Translations under genes and position numbers: made by a program
Notes under the pieces: model-generated
Seen by the model: only the letters and a program-made list of their open reading frames with translations
Told to the model about the DNA's origin: nothing
The model's database searches: none
In this document: in pieces, positions 1 to 8,378 of the stretch
How positions within the stretch are numbered: the first letter of the stretch is position 1
How the letters are laid out: every line of letters begins with the position of its first letter
Origin: JALZVT01 sp964519335
Lineage (GTDB): Bacteria; Pseudomonadota; Gammaproteobacteria; Pseudomonadales; Azotimanducaceae
DNA: 64,000 nt
Assembly: GCA_964519335.1 (NCBI GenBank)
Contig: CAZFIA010000002.1
Coordinates: 28,157-92,156, forward strand
Direction of reading: 5' to 3'

Positions 1-73
1 TGGTGGCCATCCTCGCCCGAAAACCGTGGGTGCGTGCGCGCTTGATGGTGCTTGGCTGAAAGGTTCTTTTCAT
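1..73 (-). CDS. rpmH: 50S ribosomal protein L34, 3'-truncated by the window edge
   Basis: Read leftwards from an ATG at 71-73, the first 24 codons give [20 protein letters not shown] and then RMAT, the highly conserved N-terminus of bacterial L34, a structural protein of the large ribosomal subunit. The remaining roughly 20 residues lie outside the window. It is divergent from dnaA across the origin spacer, the usual place for rpmH in gammaproteobacteria (rnpA normally follows it). Identification rests on near-perfect sequence recognition. Confidence 0.95.
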
Positions 74-252
74 GACGGGCTCTGTGGAGGTCGCGCTTTC
101 AAGGGGGGCGGGATTCTAAGTACGCCCTAGACGACTGTCAAATCGCGTATCGCGCCGCAGAGATCGAGAACAGGCCCAGAAAAGACCCAGAAAATGAAGA
201 GAGGAGACCAGGGCAAATAAAAAGAATAGGAGATTTGTCTTTTTGGTTTCTT

Positions 253-268
253 CCGGGCTTAAGCCCGG
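253..268. other. Perfect 16-bp palindrome in the origin spacer
   Basis: CCGGGCTTAAGCCCGG reads identically on both strands. It lies about 180 bases upstream of rpmH and 245 bases left of the perfect DnaA box. It is not followed by a T-run and is not a parS sequence. It could be an operator for rpmH or a protein site in the origin. No regulator can be named. Confidence 0.5.
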
Positions 269-480
269 GAAGCAGTACTTTAGAGGCTAAGTTTATTGTT
301 GATTACTTATTGGTAAGCCAATGACCTGTGGACAGCTAAGCCAAGACCCTGTTTTAAAGTTAATTTTGCCCAGGGCCAGGGTGTGAAAAAGCTGCGAGCA
401 AGTCCGGTATTGGTATCGAATAAGTTCAAATTTGTGCACACGCGGGCTCGATGACCATTTTTTCTCTAGTAATTACGCAG

Positions 481-523
481 TTGCCCACAGCTCAGCAAAC
501 AGGTTTTACACAAGTTATCCACA
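481..523 (+). promoter_or_regulatory. DnaA-box cluster
   Basis: A perfect DnaA box TTATCCACA occupies 515-523. Two weaker same-strand matches precede it: TTGCCCACA (481-489) and TTTTACACA (504-512), each with two mismatches. The AT-rich segment to the right fits a DNA unwinding element next to a DnaA filament. Confidence 0.7.
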
Positions 524-1148
524 ATTGAAGATTTTTGGTTTTTTCGTCGTCGGCTTGCGTGAAAATTCTTTTATCGCGTAAGCGATTGAATTCTTGAGGG
601 TTCGGATTCAATTAACTGCGATGTGATATTTTTTTGACATCAGGGCGTGGCACTTGTGTGACAAACGCGCTTAAAATGCTCGCTCATTCAGGGCACTTGT
701 TGATAGGGAACGGCTGCGAAGTAAAAAACAGTCCTCCTGTATTTATGTGGCTTTTGGCTGGTATTTCGGGGTAAATCTTTCTAGAAATACGGCCATACAA
801 GAGTGTGTAGCAAGAACGTATTTGAATACGTCATTTGTTCTCTTCAAATAATCTGCTGATGGATCACAGAAGTAAGTTTGTTGTTTTGGAAGAACGAACA
901 CGCATGAAAGAGCTCTTGTAATTAGATCTATGGACGGTCTATAGAACTGCAATAAAGGCAATTAGAAAGAATGCATCTAGTCCAAATTGATTCAAAAAAA
1001 GATCAAAAAGGACTGGCAAACAAGAATATTAGTAAGGTTTAAGCGCTTTCTCACTCCGTTTTAATCGGCCAAAACTTTTTAAAGTCAAGGCCAGATTATG
1101 GCAATGCAGAAAACCACAGTGCAGCGGTGGTTTTTGAAGCATGCAGGC

Positions 1149-1176
1149 AACGCAAAGCATAGAACGCAAAGCGTAG
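1149..1176 (+). repeat. 14-bp tandem duplication upstream of dnaA
   Basis: AACGCAAAGCATAG (1149-1162) is followed directly by AACGCAAAGCGTAG (1163-1176), one mismatch. It lies about 60 bases before the dnaA start, probably in the transcribed leader. It resembles other short intergenic tandem copies in this window. Confidence 0.8.
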
Positions 1177-1233
1177 AGAGAAGAAGCGTACTAACTGAAA
1201 CTAGCCACTTTCTTTTGTGGGGGACTCACTTAG

Positions 1234-2676
1234 GTGGAACGGGCAATTTGGCGGCAGTGTATTGAGCAGCTGCAAGACGAACTATCGGCTGAAGACTTTA
1301 ATACTTGGATTCGACCCTTACAGGCGCGGCAGTCTGATGCGGGTGTCACTATTTATGCGCCCAACCGATACGTGGAACGCCGCGTATCTGAAAATTACTT
1401 GCCCAAAATTGCGCAAATGCTTGAACTGCTGGCGGAATCAGATCAGGCGTCGGTCGTTGATATTCAAGTAGGTAGCGCGGAAGGGACCGCTGGCGCGGCT
1501 TCCAGCCCATTAGCCGAGCCCTCTTTCAATGGTTCTATCGCTGGCGCTGGTTCTGGCGCTGCATCTGGCCCCGAATCTCCATCTATTAGTCTTTCCGGTC
1601 AAAATGAATCGGCAGAGGCCGGCGAGCTGGAGCCGCTCCGCGCAGGGCGCCATCAAGAGTCGGTGCTTAACTCCGGCCATACCTTTACCAACTTTGTTGA
1701 AGGCAAGTCGAACGAGCTCGCCCGGGCTGCAGCTAGCCAGGTGGCCGCTAATGCCGGCGTCGCTTACAACCCGCTGCTTTTGTATGGCGGCGTGGGTTTG
1801 GGCAAAACCCACCTGATGAACGCGATCGGTAACGAGATACTAAAAAAGCAGCCTGACGCCAGGGTGGTTTATCTGCATTCCCAAAGGTTTGTGCAGGATA
1901 TGGTGCGAGCGCTGCAGACGAATACGATGCAGGCCTTTGTCGACTACTACAAAGGCATTGATGCGTTGCTGATTGATGACATTCAGTTCTTTGCCAACAA
2001 GCTGAGGTCGCAAGAAGAATTCTTTCACGTCTTTAATGCCTTGCTTGAAACGGACAAGCAGATGGTGATGACCTGTGATCGGTATCCGCGTGAAATAGAT
2101 GGCCTCGAAGAACGTCTACAGTCGAGATTTGTTTGGGGTCTGACAGTCGAGATGGAGCAGCCGGATCTTGAGACCCGGGTGGCTATCCTCATGAAAAAGG
2201 CAGAGCTTGATGGTGTAGAGCTCGGGCAAGAAGTGGCGTTCTATATAGCGGAACGCGTTCGTTCTAACGTTCGAGAGCTGGAAGGTGCTTTGCGTCGGGT
2301 AGAAGCAAACGCAAGCTTTACTGGCCAGTCTATTACTATCGAGCAGGTCAAGGTTGCTTTGCGAGATCTGTTTGCTGTCTCCGAGCGGTTGATCAGCATT
2401 GAGAACATTCAGCGCATTGTCGCGGAGTACTACAAAATAAAGCACGCCGACATGTTGTCGAAGCGCCGGACACGAACGGTTGCCCGGCCGCGCCAGATGG
2501 CCATGTATTTATCGAAAGAGCTGACAAATCATTCGTATCCAGAGATTGGCGATGCCTTTGGCGGTCGTGATCACACCACCGTGCTGCATGCGTGTCGGAA
2601 GATAACTGAGCTTAAAGAGCGCATGCCCGATCTCGAAGAAGATCATCGTAATCTCACGCGTTTGCTTACTGGTTAG
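1234..2676 (+). CDS. dnaA: Chromosomal replication initiator protein DnaA
   Basis: DnaA binds DnaA boxes, opens the origin and loads DnaB helicase. The 480-residue product has the N-terminal DnaB/DiaA interaction domain (about 1-75), a low-complexity Gly/Ala/Ser-rich domain II (about 80-135), the AAA+ domain with Walker A GGVGLGKT (185-192) and Walker B LLIDDIQ (245-251), and the C-terminal helix-turn-helix with the DnaA signature GGRDHTTVLHA (443-453). Length is normal for the family. The start is a GTG at 1234 preceded by a GGGGA-type ribosome site near 1219. It is the first gene of dnaA-dnaN-recF-gyrB, next to the origin it acts on, so autoregulation through nearby DnaA boxes is likely but not shown. 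Confidence 0.98.
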   Translation: MERAIWRQCIEQLQDELSAEDFNTWIRPLQARQSDAGVTIYAPNRYVERRVSENYLPKIAQMLELLAESDQASVVDIQVGSAEGTAGAASSPLAEPSFNGSIAGAGSGAASGPESPSISLSGQNESAEAGELEPLRAGRHQESVLNSGHTFTNFVEGKSNELARAAASQVAANAGVAYNPLLLYGGVGLGKTHLMNAIGNEILKKQPDARVVYLHSQRFVQDMVRALQTNTMQAFVDYYKGIDALLIDDIQFFANKLRSQEEFFHVFNALLETDKQMVMTCDRYPREIDGLEERLQSRFVWGLTVEMEQPDLETRVAILMKKAELDGVELGQEVAFYIAERVRSNVRELEGALRRVEANASFTGQSITIEQVKVALRDLFAVSERLISIENIQRIVAEYYKIKHADMLSKRRTRTVARPRQMAMYLSKELTNHSYPEIGDAFGGRDHTTVLHACRKITELKERMPDLEEDHRNLTRLLTG

Positions 2677-2780
2677 CCGTAGCCGCCTTTCTGTTGGTGC
2701 AACTGGGCGCGTGGGCGTGCAAACTGGCAGGGATATAACTTGCCCATCGCGAGAGACCAAAGGCCCGGCAGGGAATACGG

Positions 2781-2848
2781 GACGGCATGAAGCATAGGAC
2801 GGCATGAAGCATTGGACGGCATGAAGCATTGGACGGATATGAAGCATA
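2781..2848 (+). repeat. Four 17-bp tandem repeats immediately upstream of dnaN
   Basis: Units GACGGCATGAAGCATAG (2781-2797), GACGGCATGAAGCATTG (2798-2814 and 2815-2831) and a diverged fourth copy (2832-2848) run to within 7 bases of the dnaN ATG. Each unit carries ATGAAGCAT, so the dnaN leader holds several upstream ATG triplets. The 17-base period moves them through different frames. Confidence 0.9.
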
Positions 2849-2855
2849 AGCAGCT

Positions 2856-3962
2856 ATGAAATTAGAAACCACACGCGAAGCCTTGCTAAAACCGTTACAG
2901 CTCGCCTCTGGCGTTGTTGAGCGCCGGCAGACCCTGCCGGTGTTGGCCAACCTGTTGGTTGTGGCAGAAAAAGGTGTTCTAACCTTGTCCGGCACCGACC
3001 TCGAAGTGGAAGTGCAGGCCAGAATTACCGACGGTGTTGATATTAAGACCGAAGGCCGAGCAACGCTGCCGGCCCGTAAGCTGATGGACATCTGGCGCTC
3101 ACTCCCTGAGGGTGCCGCCGTTTCGATAACGGTCGATGGCACCAAATCGACCGTTCGGTCGGGCCGAAGCCGATTTACCCTGGCCACGTTACCGGCGGCG
3201 GATTTTCCTAGTGTTGAAGGGGGCGAGTCGTCGGTGGAGCTTGCTCTTGAGCAACCTCAACTTAAGCGCTTAATCGACAGAGTCAGCTTTTCTATGGCCC
3301 AACAGGACGTTCGGTATTTTCTGAACGGCATGCTGCTCGAGGTAGATGCGGATGGCGTACGCTCTGTGGCTACTGATGGGCATCGCCTGGCGCAGGCGAA
3401 TCTTTCCGGCGTAACGGGTGGGGGCGGCTTTTGTGAGGCCATTGTTCCGCGCAAGGGTGTTGGAGAGCTCTCTCGTTTGGTATCTGATAGCGATGCACCC
3501 GTCAGTCTAGCCATAGGAAAGGGCCACCTGCGGGCCACACAAGGTGAGTATACGCTAACCACCAAGTTAGTTGACGGACAATATCCGCCCTATAAGAAGG
3601 TGATTCCCCAGGGGGCCGACCAGACCCTGACCGGAGATCGAGAGACCCTTAAACAGGCATTTTACCGGGCATCCATCCTTTCTAATGAGAAATACCGCGG
3701 TGTGCGACTCAGCTTCGAAAACGATCTGCTGACCATTCAGGCGAATAACCCTGAGCAAGAAGAAGCTGAAGAGTCGGTGGCGGTAGATTACTCGGGCGAG
3801 TCTATGGAAATCGGCTTCAACGTCAGCTACCTGCAAGACATCATGTCGGTGATCAACACCGACTCGGTGCGCATTTCCTTAACGGATGCCAATAGCAGCG
3901 CGCTGGTTGAGGGCGATGGCGAAGATGACATTCTTTATGTTGTTATGCCGATGCGTCTCTGA
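2856..3962 (+). CDS. dnaN: DNA polymerase III subunit beta (sliding clamp)
   Basis: The product (368 residues; E. coli DnaN has 366) is the ring-shaped processivity clamp that tethers DNA polymerase III and many repair proteins to DNA. The start MKLETTREALLKPLQLASGV, the internal RYFLNGMLLEV segment and the C-terminal YVVMPMRL are family hallmarks, the last forming part of the client-binding pocket. The ATG at 2856 follows a tandem-repeat leader with only a weak ribosome site. It lies 179 bases after dnaA and 47 bases before recF, the classic origin operon. Confidence 0.98.
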   Translation: MKLETTREALLKPLQLASGVVERRQTLPVLANLLVVAEKGVLTLSGTDLEVEVQARITDGVDIKTEGRATLPARKLMDIWRSLPEGAAVSITVDGTKSTVRSGRSRFTLATLPAADFPSVEGGESSVELALEQPQLKRLIDRVSFSMAQQDVRYFLNGMLLEVDADGVRSVATDGHRLAQANLSGVTGGGGFCEAIVPRKGVGELSRLVSDSDAPVSLAIGKGHLRATQGEYTLTTKLVDGQYPPYKKVIPQGADQTLTGDRETLKQAFYRASILSNEKYRGVRLSFENDLLTIQANNPEQEEAEESVAVDYSGESMEIGFNVSYLQDIMSVINTDSVRISLTDANSSALVEGDGEDDILYVVMPMRL

Positions 3963-4009
3963 TCACTATTTGATTCGCCGCCCGATTGTTGTTCTGACTA
4001 GCTAAGAGC

Positions 4010-5080
4010 GTGCACATTGCGGAGCTGGAAATAGACAGTCTGCGCATTCTCTCGGAAGTGCGCTGCCAGCTCGACGCGCGGACAAATCTGTTTCAAGGGT
4101 CTAATGGTGCGGGCAAGACAGCCGTGCTGGAAGCGGTGCATTTGTTAGCGACCGGCCGATCGTTCAGGTCTGGAGGGCCGCGTGGATTGATTCGTCACGG
4201 CGACTCGACGCTTAGAATACGGGCGCAACTTGGTTCGGGGCTCTGGCTTGCGCTTGAGCGCTCGACAACTGGGGGTTTTCGGGGTCGGCGGGGCACTGAT
4301 ACCGTTCAGCGAATGTCAGATCTGGCCCGGGAGTTACCCGTACAGTTGTTGTTGCCTGATGCGGCTGAGCTAATTTTTGGCGGACCTGGCGAGCGCCGCA
4401 GCGCACTTGACTGGGGATTGTTCCACGTGGAACAGAGTTATCAGGATCTCTCCAGGGACTACAATCAGTCGTTGAAACAGCGAAATGCCTTGCTTCGGAA
4501 ATCCCAGCTTGGTGGTGTGAGACCCGATCGCGAATTAGGGACCTGGACTCAAAAGGTTGCCGAGGTAGGAGAACGGCTGACCCTTCTTCGGATGGCGTAC
4601 GTTGAGCGGCTGGCGCCCATTTTTGCGAGCACCCTACACGAGCTTAGCCCGGAGCTGTCTCTCACCATTGATTATCAGCCTGGGCACGAAACCGCGGGAC
4701 TGTTGGGCCAGTTGGAAGAAGACACCTTAAGGGAGGTGAAACTAGGCTCTACCCGCTATGGGCCGCATCGAGCGGACCTGAGAATAAGGGCGCTTGATCG
4801 ACTTGCGGGCTCGGTATTGTCGCGCGGACAGGGTAAAATAGGGGCTTTCGCAATGCGTCTGGCTCAGGCCCACGACCTGCGTAAACAGACTGGAACAGCG
4901 CCAGTATTTTTAGTGGATGACCTTGGGGCGGAGTTGGATCGTTCGCACAACGAACGGCTATTTTCTGCGCTCCGAGAATTGGATAGCCAGGTATTAGCGA
5001 CAACCGCTTTGGAGCAGTTGGCCTGGAGCGAGAGTTGGCAAGTGTTCCACGTGGAACAGGGTGCAGTGGCAGCGCTTTAA
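4010..5080 (+). CDS. recF: DNA replication and repair protein RecF
   Basis: RecF is an SMC-like ATPase that, with RecO and RecR, loads RecA at gapped DNA. The 356-residue protein has Walker A GSNGAGKT (30-37), the ABC signature LSRGQGK near residue 270 and Walker B with the acidic pair in VFLVDDLG (D303-D304). The start is a GTG at 4010 after TAAGAG. The length is typical. Its reading frame contains two perfect parS palindromes (4419-4434 and 5043-5058), each encoding the peptide FHVEQ, so the gene doubles as a centromere-like segment. The second copy lies eight codons from the C-terminus, where RecF sequence is little conserved. Confidence 0.97.
   Translation: MHIAELEIDSLRILSEVRCQLDARTNLFQGSNGAGKTAVLEAVHLLATGRSFRSGGPRGLIRHGDSTLRIRAQLGSGLWLALERSTTGGFRGRRGTDTVQRMSDLARELPVQLLLPDAAELIFGGPGERRSALDWGLFHVEQSYQDLSRDYNQSLKQRNALLRKSQLGGVRPDRELGTWTQKVAEVGERLTLLRMAYVERLAPIFASTLHELSPELSLTIDYQPGHETAGLLGQLEEDTLREVKLGSTRYGPHRADLRIRALDRLAGSVLSRGQGKIGAFAMRLAQAHDLRKQTGTAPVFLVDDLGAELDRSHNERLFSALRELDSQVLATTALEQLAWSESWQVFHVEQGAVAAL
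4419..4434. other. parS centromere site 1 (ParB binding), inside recF
   Basis: TGTTCCACGTGGAACA is a perfect 16-bp palindrome. It is the form of the conserved parS sequence I know from Pseudomonas, differing from the Bacillus consensus TGTTTCACGTGAAACA at two symmetrical positions. It lies about 3.9 kb from the DnaA box. ParB would nucleate here and spread, with ParA segregating the origin. parA and parB are not in this window. Confidence 0.92.
5043..5058. other. parS centromere site 2 (ParB binding), 3' end of recF
   Basis: A second perfect copy of TGTTCCACGTGGAACA lies 624 bases right of the first, both within recF. Two identical palindromes this close to the origin make chance very unlikely. 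Confidence 0.92.
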
Positions 5081-5160
5081 CAGTAGCGCTGCTTAAGACG
5101 ACAATATTTTGAATTATAAAAGACGCACAAAGTGCGGCTGGTTCTAGCGACGGAGCTCAG

Positions 5161-7593
5161 ATGTCAAAAGACACTATAGATGGCGGCGATTACGACTCGG
5201 ACAGCATTAAGGTCCTGAAAGGCCTCGATGCAGTTCGGAAGCGGCCCGGAATGTACATCGGCGATACCGAGGATGGGACAGGGCTGCATCATATGGTGCA
5301 AGAGCTTGTCGACAACTCGATCGATGAGGCACTCGCCGGACATTGTGATGAAGTAAAGGTCACCATCCACCCTGAAGAAGCTATTTCAGTTGAAGATAAT
5401 GGCCGGGGCATTCCCACCAATCTTCATCCAGAAGAGAAGGTGTCTGCCGCTGAAGTGATCATGACCACCCTGCACGCCGGGGGTAAATTTGATGACAACA
5501 GCTACAAGGTGTCGGGTGGATTGCACGGCGTTGGTGTTTCTGTTGTGAATGCGCTATCGGAAGAACTGCGTCTAACCATTCGCCGTGAAGGCAAGGTTCA
5601 CCAGCAAATTTACTCGCATGGCGTTCCTCAGGAACCTTTAAAAGAAGTGGGCTCTACCAACCGTCGCGGCACTGAGTGCTATTTCAAACCCTCGCCCGCG
5701 ACCTTTGGCACCATCAAATTTCACTACGACATTCTCGCCAAACGCTTGCGGGAGCTCGCGTTTCTTAACTCCGGCGTGCGCATTGTTTTGCACGACGAGC
5801 GCAGCGGTGAAGGCGACACCTTCTACTATGAAGGTGGCTTGAAAGCCTTTGTTGAATATCTGAACCAGAATAAAAATCAGATCAATGAGGTCTTTCACTT
5901 CACTATAGATCGCGACGATGGTGTGGGTGTTGAAGTGGCCATGCAGTGGAACGATGGTTTTCAGGAGCAGGTGTTTCCCTATACCAACAATATTCCCCAG
6001 GGCGATGGTGGCACTCATATCGCAGGGTTTCGCGCCGGACTGACACGCACGCTCAACAACTACATTGAGCGAGAAAATGCGGTCAAGAAAACCCAGATTC
6101 ATACCACGGGCGATGACGCTCGTGAGGGTCTGATTGCGGTTGTGAGCGTCAAGGTACCCGACCCCAAGTTCTCATCCCAGACTAAAGATAAGCTAGTTTC
6201 TAGCGAAGTTAAGACTGCTGTTGAGCAGGAGTTAGGCAAGTATTTTGCCGAGTACCTCGACGAGAACCCGAACGACGCAAAGATACTTGTCTCTAAAATG
6301 ATCGAAGCGGCTCGAGCCCGGGAGGCCGCACGGAAGGCCCGTGAGATGACCCGGCGTAAGGGTGCGCTCGATATTGGTGGCTTGCCGGGCAAGCTCGCGG
6401 ACTGTCAGGAGAAAGACCCGGCTCAGTCAGAAATCTATTTGGTAGAGGGTGATTCCGCTGGCGGCAGCGCCAAGCAGGGCCGTGACCGTCGGACCCAGGC
6501 CATCCTGCCGCTGCGAGGCAAGATTCTGAATGTAGAGCGGGCCCGTTTCGACAAGATGTTGTCTTCCAATGAGATTGGCACCCTGGTTACAGCCTTGGGT
6601 TGTGGCATAGGCCGGGATGACTTCAATCCCGACAAGCTGCGCTATCACCGCATCATCATAATGACGGATGCTGATGTAGATGGTTCACACATTCGCACGC
6701 TGTTGCTCACGTTTTTCTTTCGGCAGATGCCTGAGCTTCTCGAGCGCGGCCATGTCTACATTGCGCAGCCCCCGCTTTATAAAGTTAAGCGTGGTCGGCA
6801 AGAACAGTACCTTAAAGACGAAGCAGAACTCACCGAGTACTTTCTGCAACACGCTCTTGAAGGTGCAAGCCTGCATGCTAATGCAGAAGCGCCGGCAATT
6901 AAGGATGAGGCGCTTGGCGCACTTGCAGAGGAATACACAAATACTATTAATCGCCTAAAAGCGATAGATCGTACCTATCCGTCCGAAATCACCTCCAGGT
7001 TCCTCGCGCTGCCCGCGCTTGATAGAACACTGCTCGGCAAGCGATCTGAAGTTGAGGCGTGGAATGCGCAGCTCCAACAGGAACTTGATGCGCTTGAGAG
7101 TGCCGAGGCCGCGCAATACAAAGTAGAAGTTGAAGAAGATCAGGAGCAGTCGCTGTTTTATCCCGTGGTCAGTTTGATTAGTCGTGGTATCACCGAGCGC
7201 GTTGTCTTCAACGAACGTTTCTTTCGCTCGGCGGATTACCAGCTGGTAACTGAACTTGCGGCGAAGCTCGACGGCTTGCTCGAAGAGGGTGCCTTTGTGC
7301 AACGCGGCGAACGTCGTGAGGAAATTGGTTATTTTGGTGAAGCGGTTGAATGGCTGAATGCACAGGCTCGGCGCAACGTAGATATTCAGCGCTACAAAGG
7401 CCTTGGCGAAATGAATCCGGAACAACTATGGGACACCACGATGGATCCCGAAGTGCGGCGCATGTTGCGCGTGACTGTTGATGACGGCATTGCCGCGGAT
7501 CAAATGTTCACCACACTCATGGGTGATCAGGTTGAACCGCGCCGCGAGTTCATCGAAACAAACGCGCTGTCAGTGGTGAACCTCGACGTCTAG
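5161..7593 (+). CDS. gyrB: DNA gyrase subunit B
   Basis: GyrB is the ATPase subunit of gyrase, which introduces negative supercoils with GyrA. The 810-residue protein has the GHKL ATPase domain at the N-terminus (PGMYIGDT, then QELVDNSIDEA), the Toprim motif EGDSAGGSAKQGRDRR starting at E429, the metal-binding DADVDGSH acidic cluster (D503, D505, D507), and the long insert before the tail that is typical of Gram-negative GyrB. The C-terminal RYKGLGEMNPEQLWDTTMDP motif is intact. It is the last gene of the dnaA block. The ATG at 5161 lies 80 bases after recF, so it may also have its own promoter. Confidence 0.98.
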   Translation: MSKDTIDGGDYDSDSIKVLKGLDAVRKRPGMYIGDTEDGTGLHHMVQELVDNSIDEALAGHCDEVKVTIHPEEAISVEDNGRGIPTNLHPEEKVSAAEVIMTTLHAGGKFDDNSYKVSGGLHGVGVSVVNALSEELRLTIRREGKVHQQIYSHGVPQEPLKEVGSTNRRGTECYFKPSPATFGTIKFHYDILAKRLRELAFLNSGVRIVLHDERSGEGDTFYYEGGLKAFVEYLNQNKNQINEVFHFTIDRDDGVGVEVAMQWNDGFQEQVFPYTNNIPQGDGGTHIAGFRAGLTRTLNNYIERENAVKKTQIHTTGDDAREGLIAVVSVKVPDPKFSSQTKDKLVSSEVKTAVEQELGKYFAEYLDENPNDAKILVSKMIEAARAREAARKAREMTRRKGALDIGGLPGKLADCQEKDPAQSEIYLVEGDSAGGSAKQGRDRRTQAILPLRGKILNVERARFDKMLSSNEIGTLVTALGCGIGRDDFNPDKLRYHRIIIMTDADVDGSHIRTLLLTFFFRQMPELLERGHVYIAQPPLYKVKRGRQEQYLKDEAELTEYFLQHALEGASLHANAEAPAIKDEALGALAEEYTNTINRLKAIDRTYPSEITSRFLALPALDRTLLGKRSEVEAWNAQLQQELDALESAEAAQYKVEVEEDQEQSLFYPVVSLISRGITERVVFNERFFRSADYQLVTELAAKLDGLLEEGAFVQRGERREEIGYFGEAVEWLNAQARRNVDIQRYKGLGEMNPEQLWDTTMDPEVRRMLRVTVDDGIAADQMFTTLMGDQVEPRREFIETNALSVVNLDV

Positions 7594-7637
7594 CACTTGG
7601 CTCTAGATTCGTCAATTAGCCCTTATATATCAATGGG

Positions 7638-8375
7638 TTAGAGGGCGCCCAGTGCAAGCCCGGCGTCCGCCAGCTCGAGGTCTGTCATAGCCTGCGCAAG
7701 CCAGGCCTCTGCTTCAGCATTGATCTGCTTGGTCGATTTGCCGTCAGGTTCTATCAGTGGGCTTACCCGAACGGTGATGAGCCCCGGCCTTTTGCGGAAC
7801 TGGTGTGCTGGCCAGACATAGGCTGCATTGTGGGCAACGACCAGCACCGGAGAATTTGCTGAGCGTGCGAGTGCAGCTCCTCCCGCTTGAAATCTCTGTT
7901 GTTCGCCAAGTGGACTGCGTGTGCCCTCAGGAAACAACACTACCCAGATTCCGTTTGTGAGCTTCTCTGTGCCTTGCTTGATGAGGCTTTTCAAACTCTT
8001 GCGCGGGTCGTTGCGATCGATAGCGATTGGGCGCAGCAAACGAAAGGCCCAGCCAAAAAATGGAATGTTGAGAAGTTCTCGTTTGATGAGAGTGGCCTGA
8101 GGCGAGAACAGTTGCTGCACAAACAGCGTCTCCCAGGTGCTTGAGTGCTTTACGAATACCACGCAGGGTGAAGTCGGCAGCTCACCTTCTATCTGTACGC
8201 TAATCCCGCAGGTTATTTTTAACCACCAGAGCACGAAGCCCGTCCAGCGCCGGACGATAAAATCGAATCGTGTTCGATAGCTAAGAAAGCCGCCGACGAT
8301 GAGGCTCAGCGTGCCCCAAAGCACGGTGACCACAATATAGCCTGCGTAAAACAAGGTAGAGCGAAGCGTCATCAT
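7638..8375 (-). CDS. plsC: 1-acyl-sn-glycerol-3-phosphate acyltransferase (PlsC family)
   Basis: Members of this family transfer an acyl group to the sn-2 position of lysophosphatidic acid, making phosphatidic acid for phospholipids. The 245-residue product has an N-terminal membrane helix (about 5-30), the catalytic HX4D-type motif as HSSTWE (77-82, Glu in place of Asp) and the substrate-binding FPEGTRS (148-154). It is convergent with gyrB and starts 3 bases after the gmhB stop codon, so the two are co-transcribed. The same pair lies next to gyrB in pseudomonads. A general PlsC-type acyltransferase is certain; the exact acceptor is inferred. Confidence 0.88.
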   Translation of the reverse strand: MMTLRSTLFYAGYIVVTVLWGTLSLIVGGFLSYRTRFDFIVRRWTGFVLWWLKITCGISVQIEGELPTSPCVVFVKHSSTWETLFVQQLFSPQATLIKRELLNIPFFGWAFRLLRPIAIDRNDPRKSLKSLIKQGTEKLTNGIWVVLFPEGTRSPLGEQQRFQAGGAALARSANSPVLVVAHNAAYVWPAHQFRKRPGLITVRVSPLIEPDGKSTKQINAEAEAWLAQAMTDLELADAGLALGAL

Positions 8376-8378
8376 TTG

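Larger units (their letters stand above)
74..1233. other. oriC: Putative chromosomal replication origin (oriC) and rpmH/dnaA promoter region
   Basis: This 1160-base spacer between rpmH and dnaA has no convincing gene. It holds one perfect DnaA box (TTATCCACA, 515-523) with degenerate boxes just upstream at 481-489 (TTGCCCACA) and 504-512 (TTTTACACA), and another on the other strand at 327-335 (TGTGGACAG). An AT-rich stretch follows from about 524 to 640, with T runs at 531-544 and 629-635, a plausible unwinding element. A perfect 16-bp palindrome lies at 253-268 and a 14-bp tandem duplication at 1149-1176. Known: gammaproteobacterial origins such as that of Pseudomonas sit between rpmH and dnaA. 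Inferred: this is the active origin. Only one box is perfect, fewer than in many relatives. Confidence 0.75.

Noticed and set aside
743..961. 72-codon minus-strand open frame in the oriC region
   Set aside because: No ribosome site or recognisable domain, and it lies in the AT-rich origin spacer. Composition looks random.
2677..2780. Second DnaA-box cluster between dnaA and dnaN, as in some pseudomonads
   Set aside because: No sequence within two mismatches of TTATCCACA was seen. The notable feature there is the tandem repeat only.
7594..7637. Possible bidirectional terminator between gyrB and plsC
   Set aside because: TTAGCCC and GGGTTA can pair only weakly with a GT mismatch, and no T-run follows.
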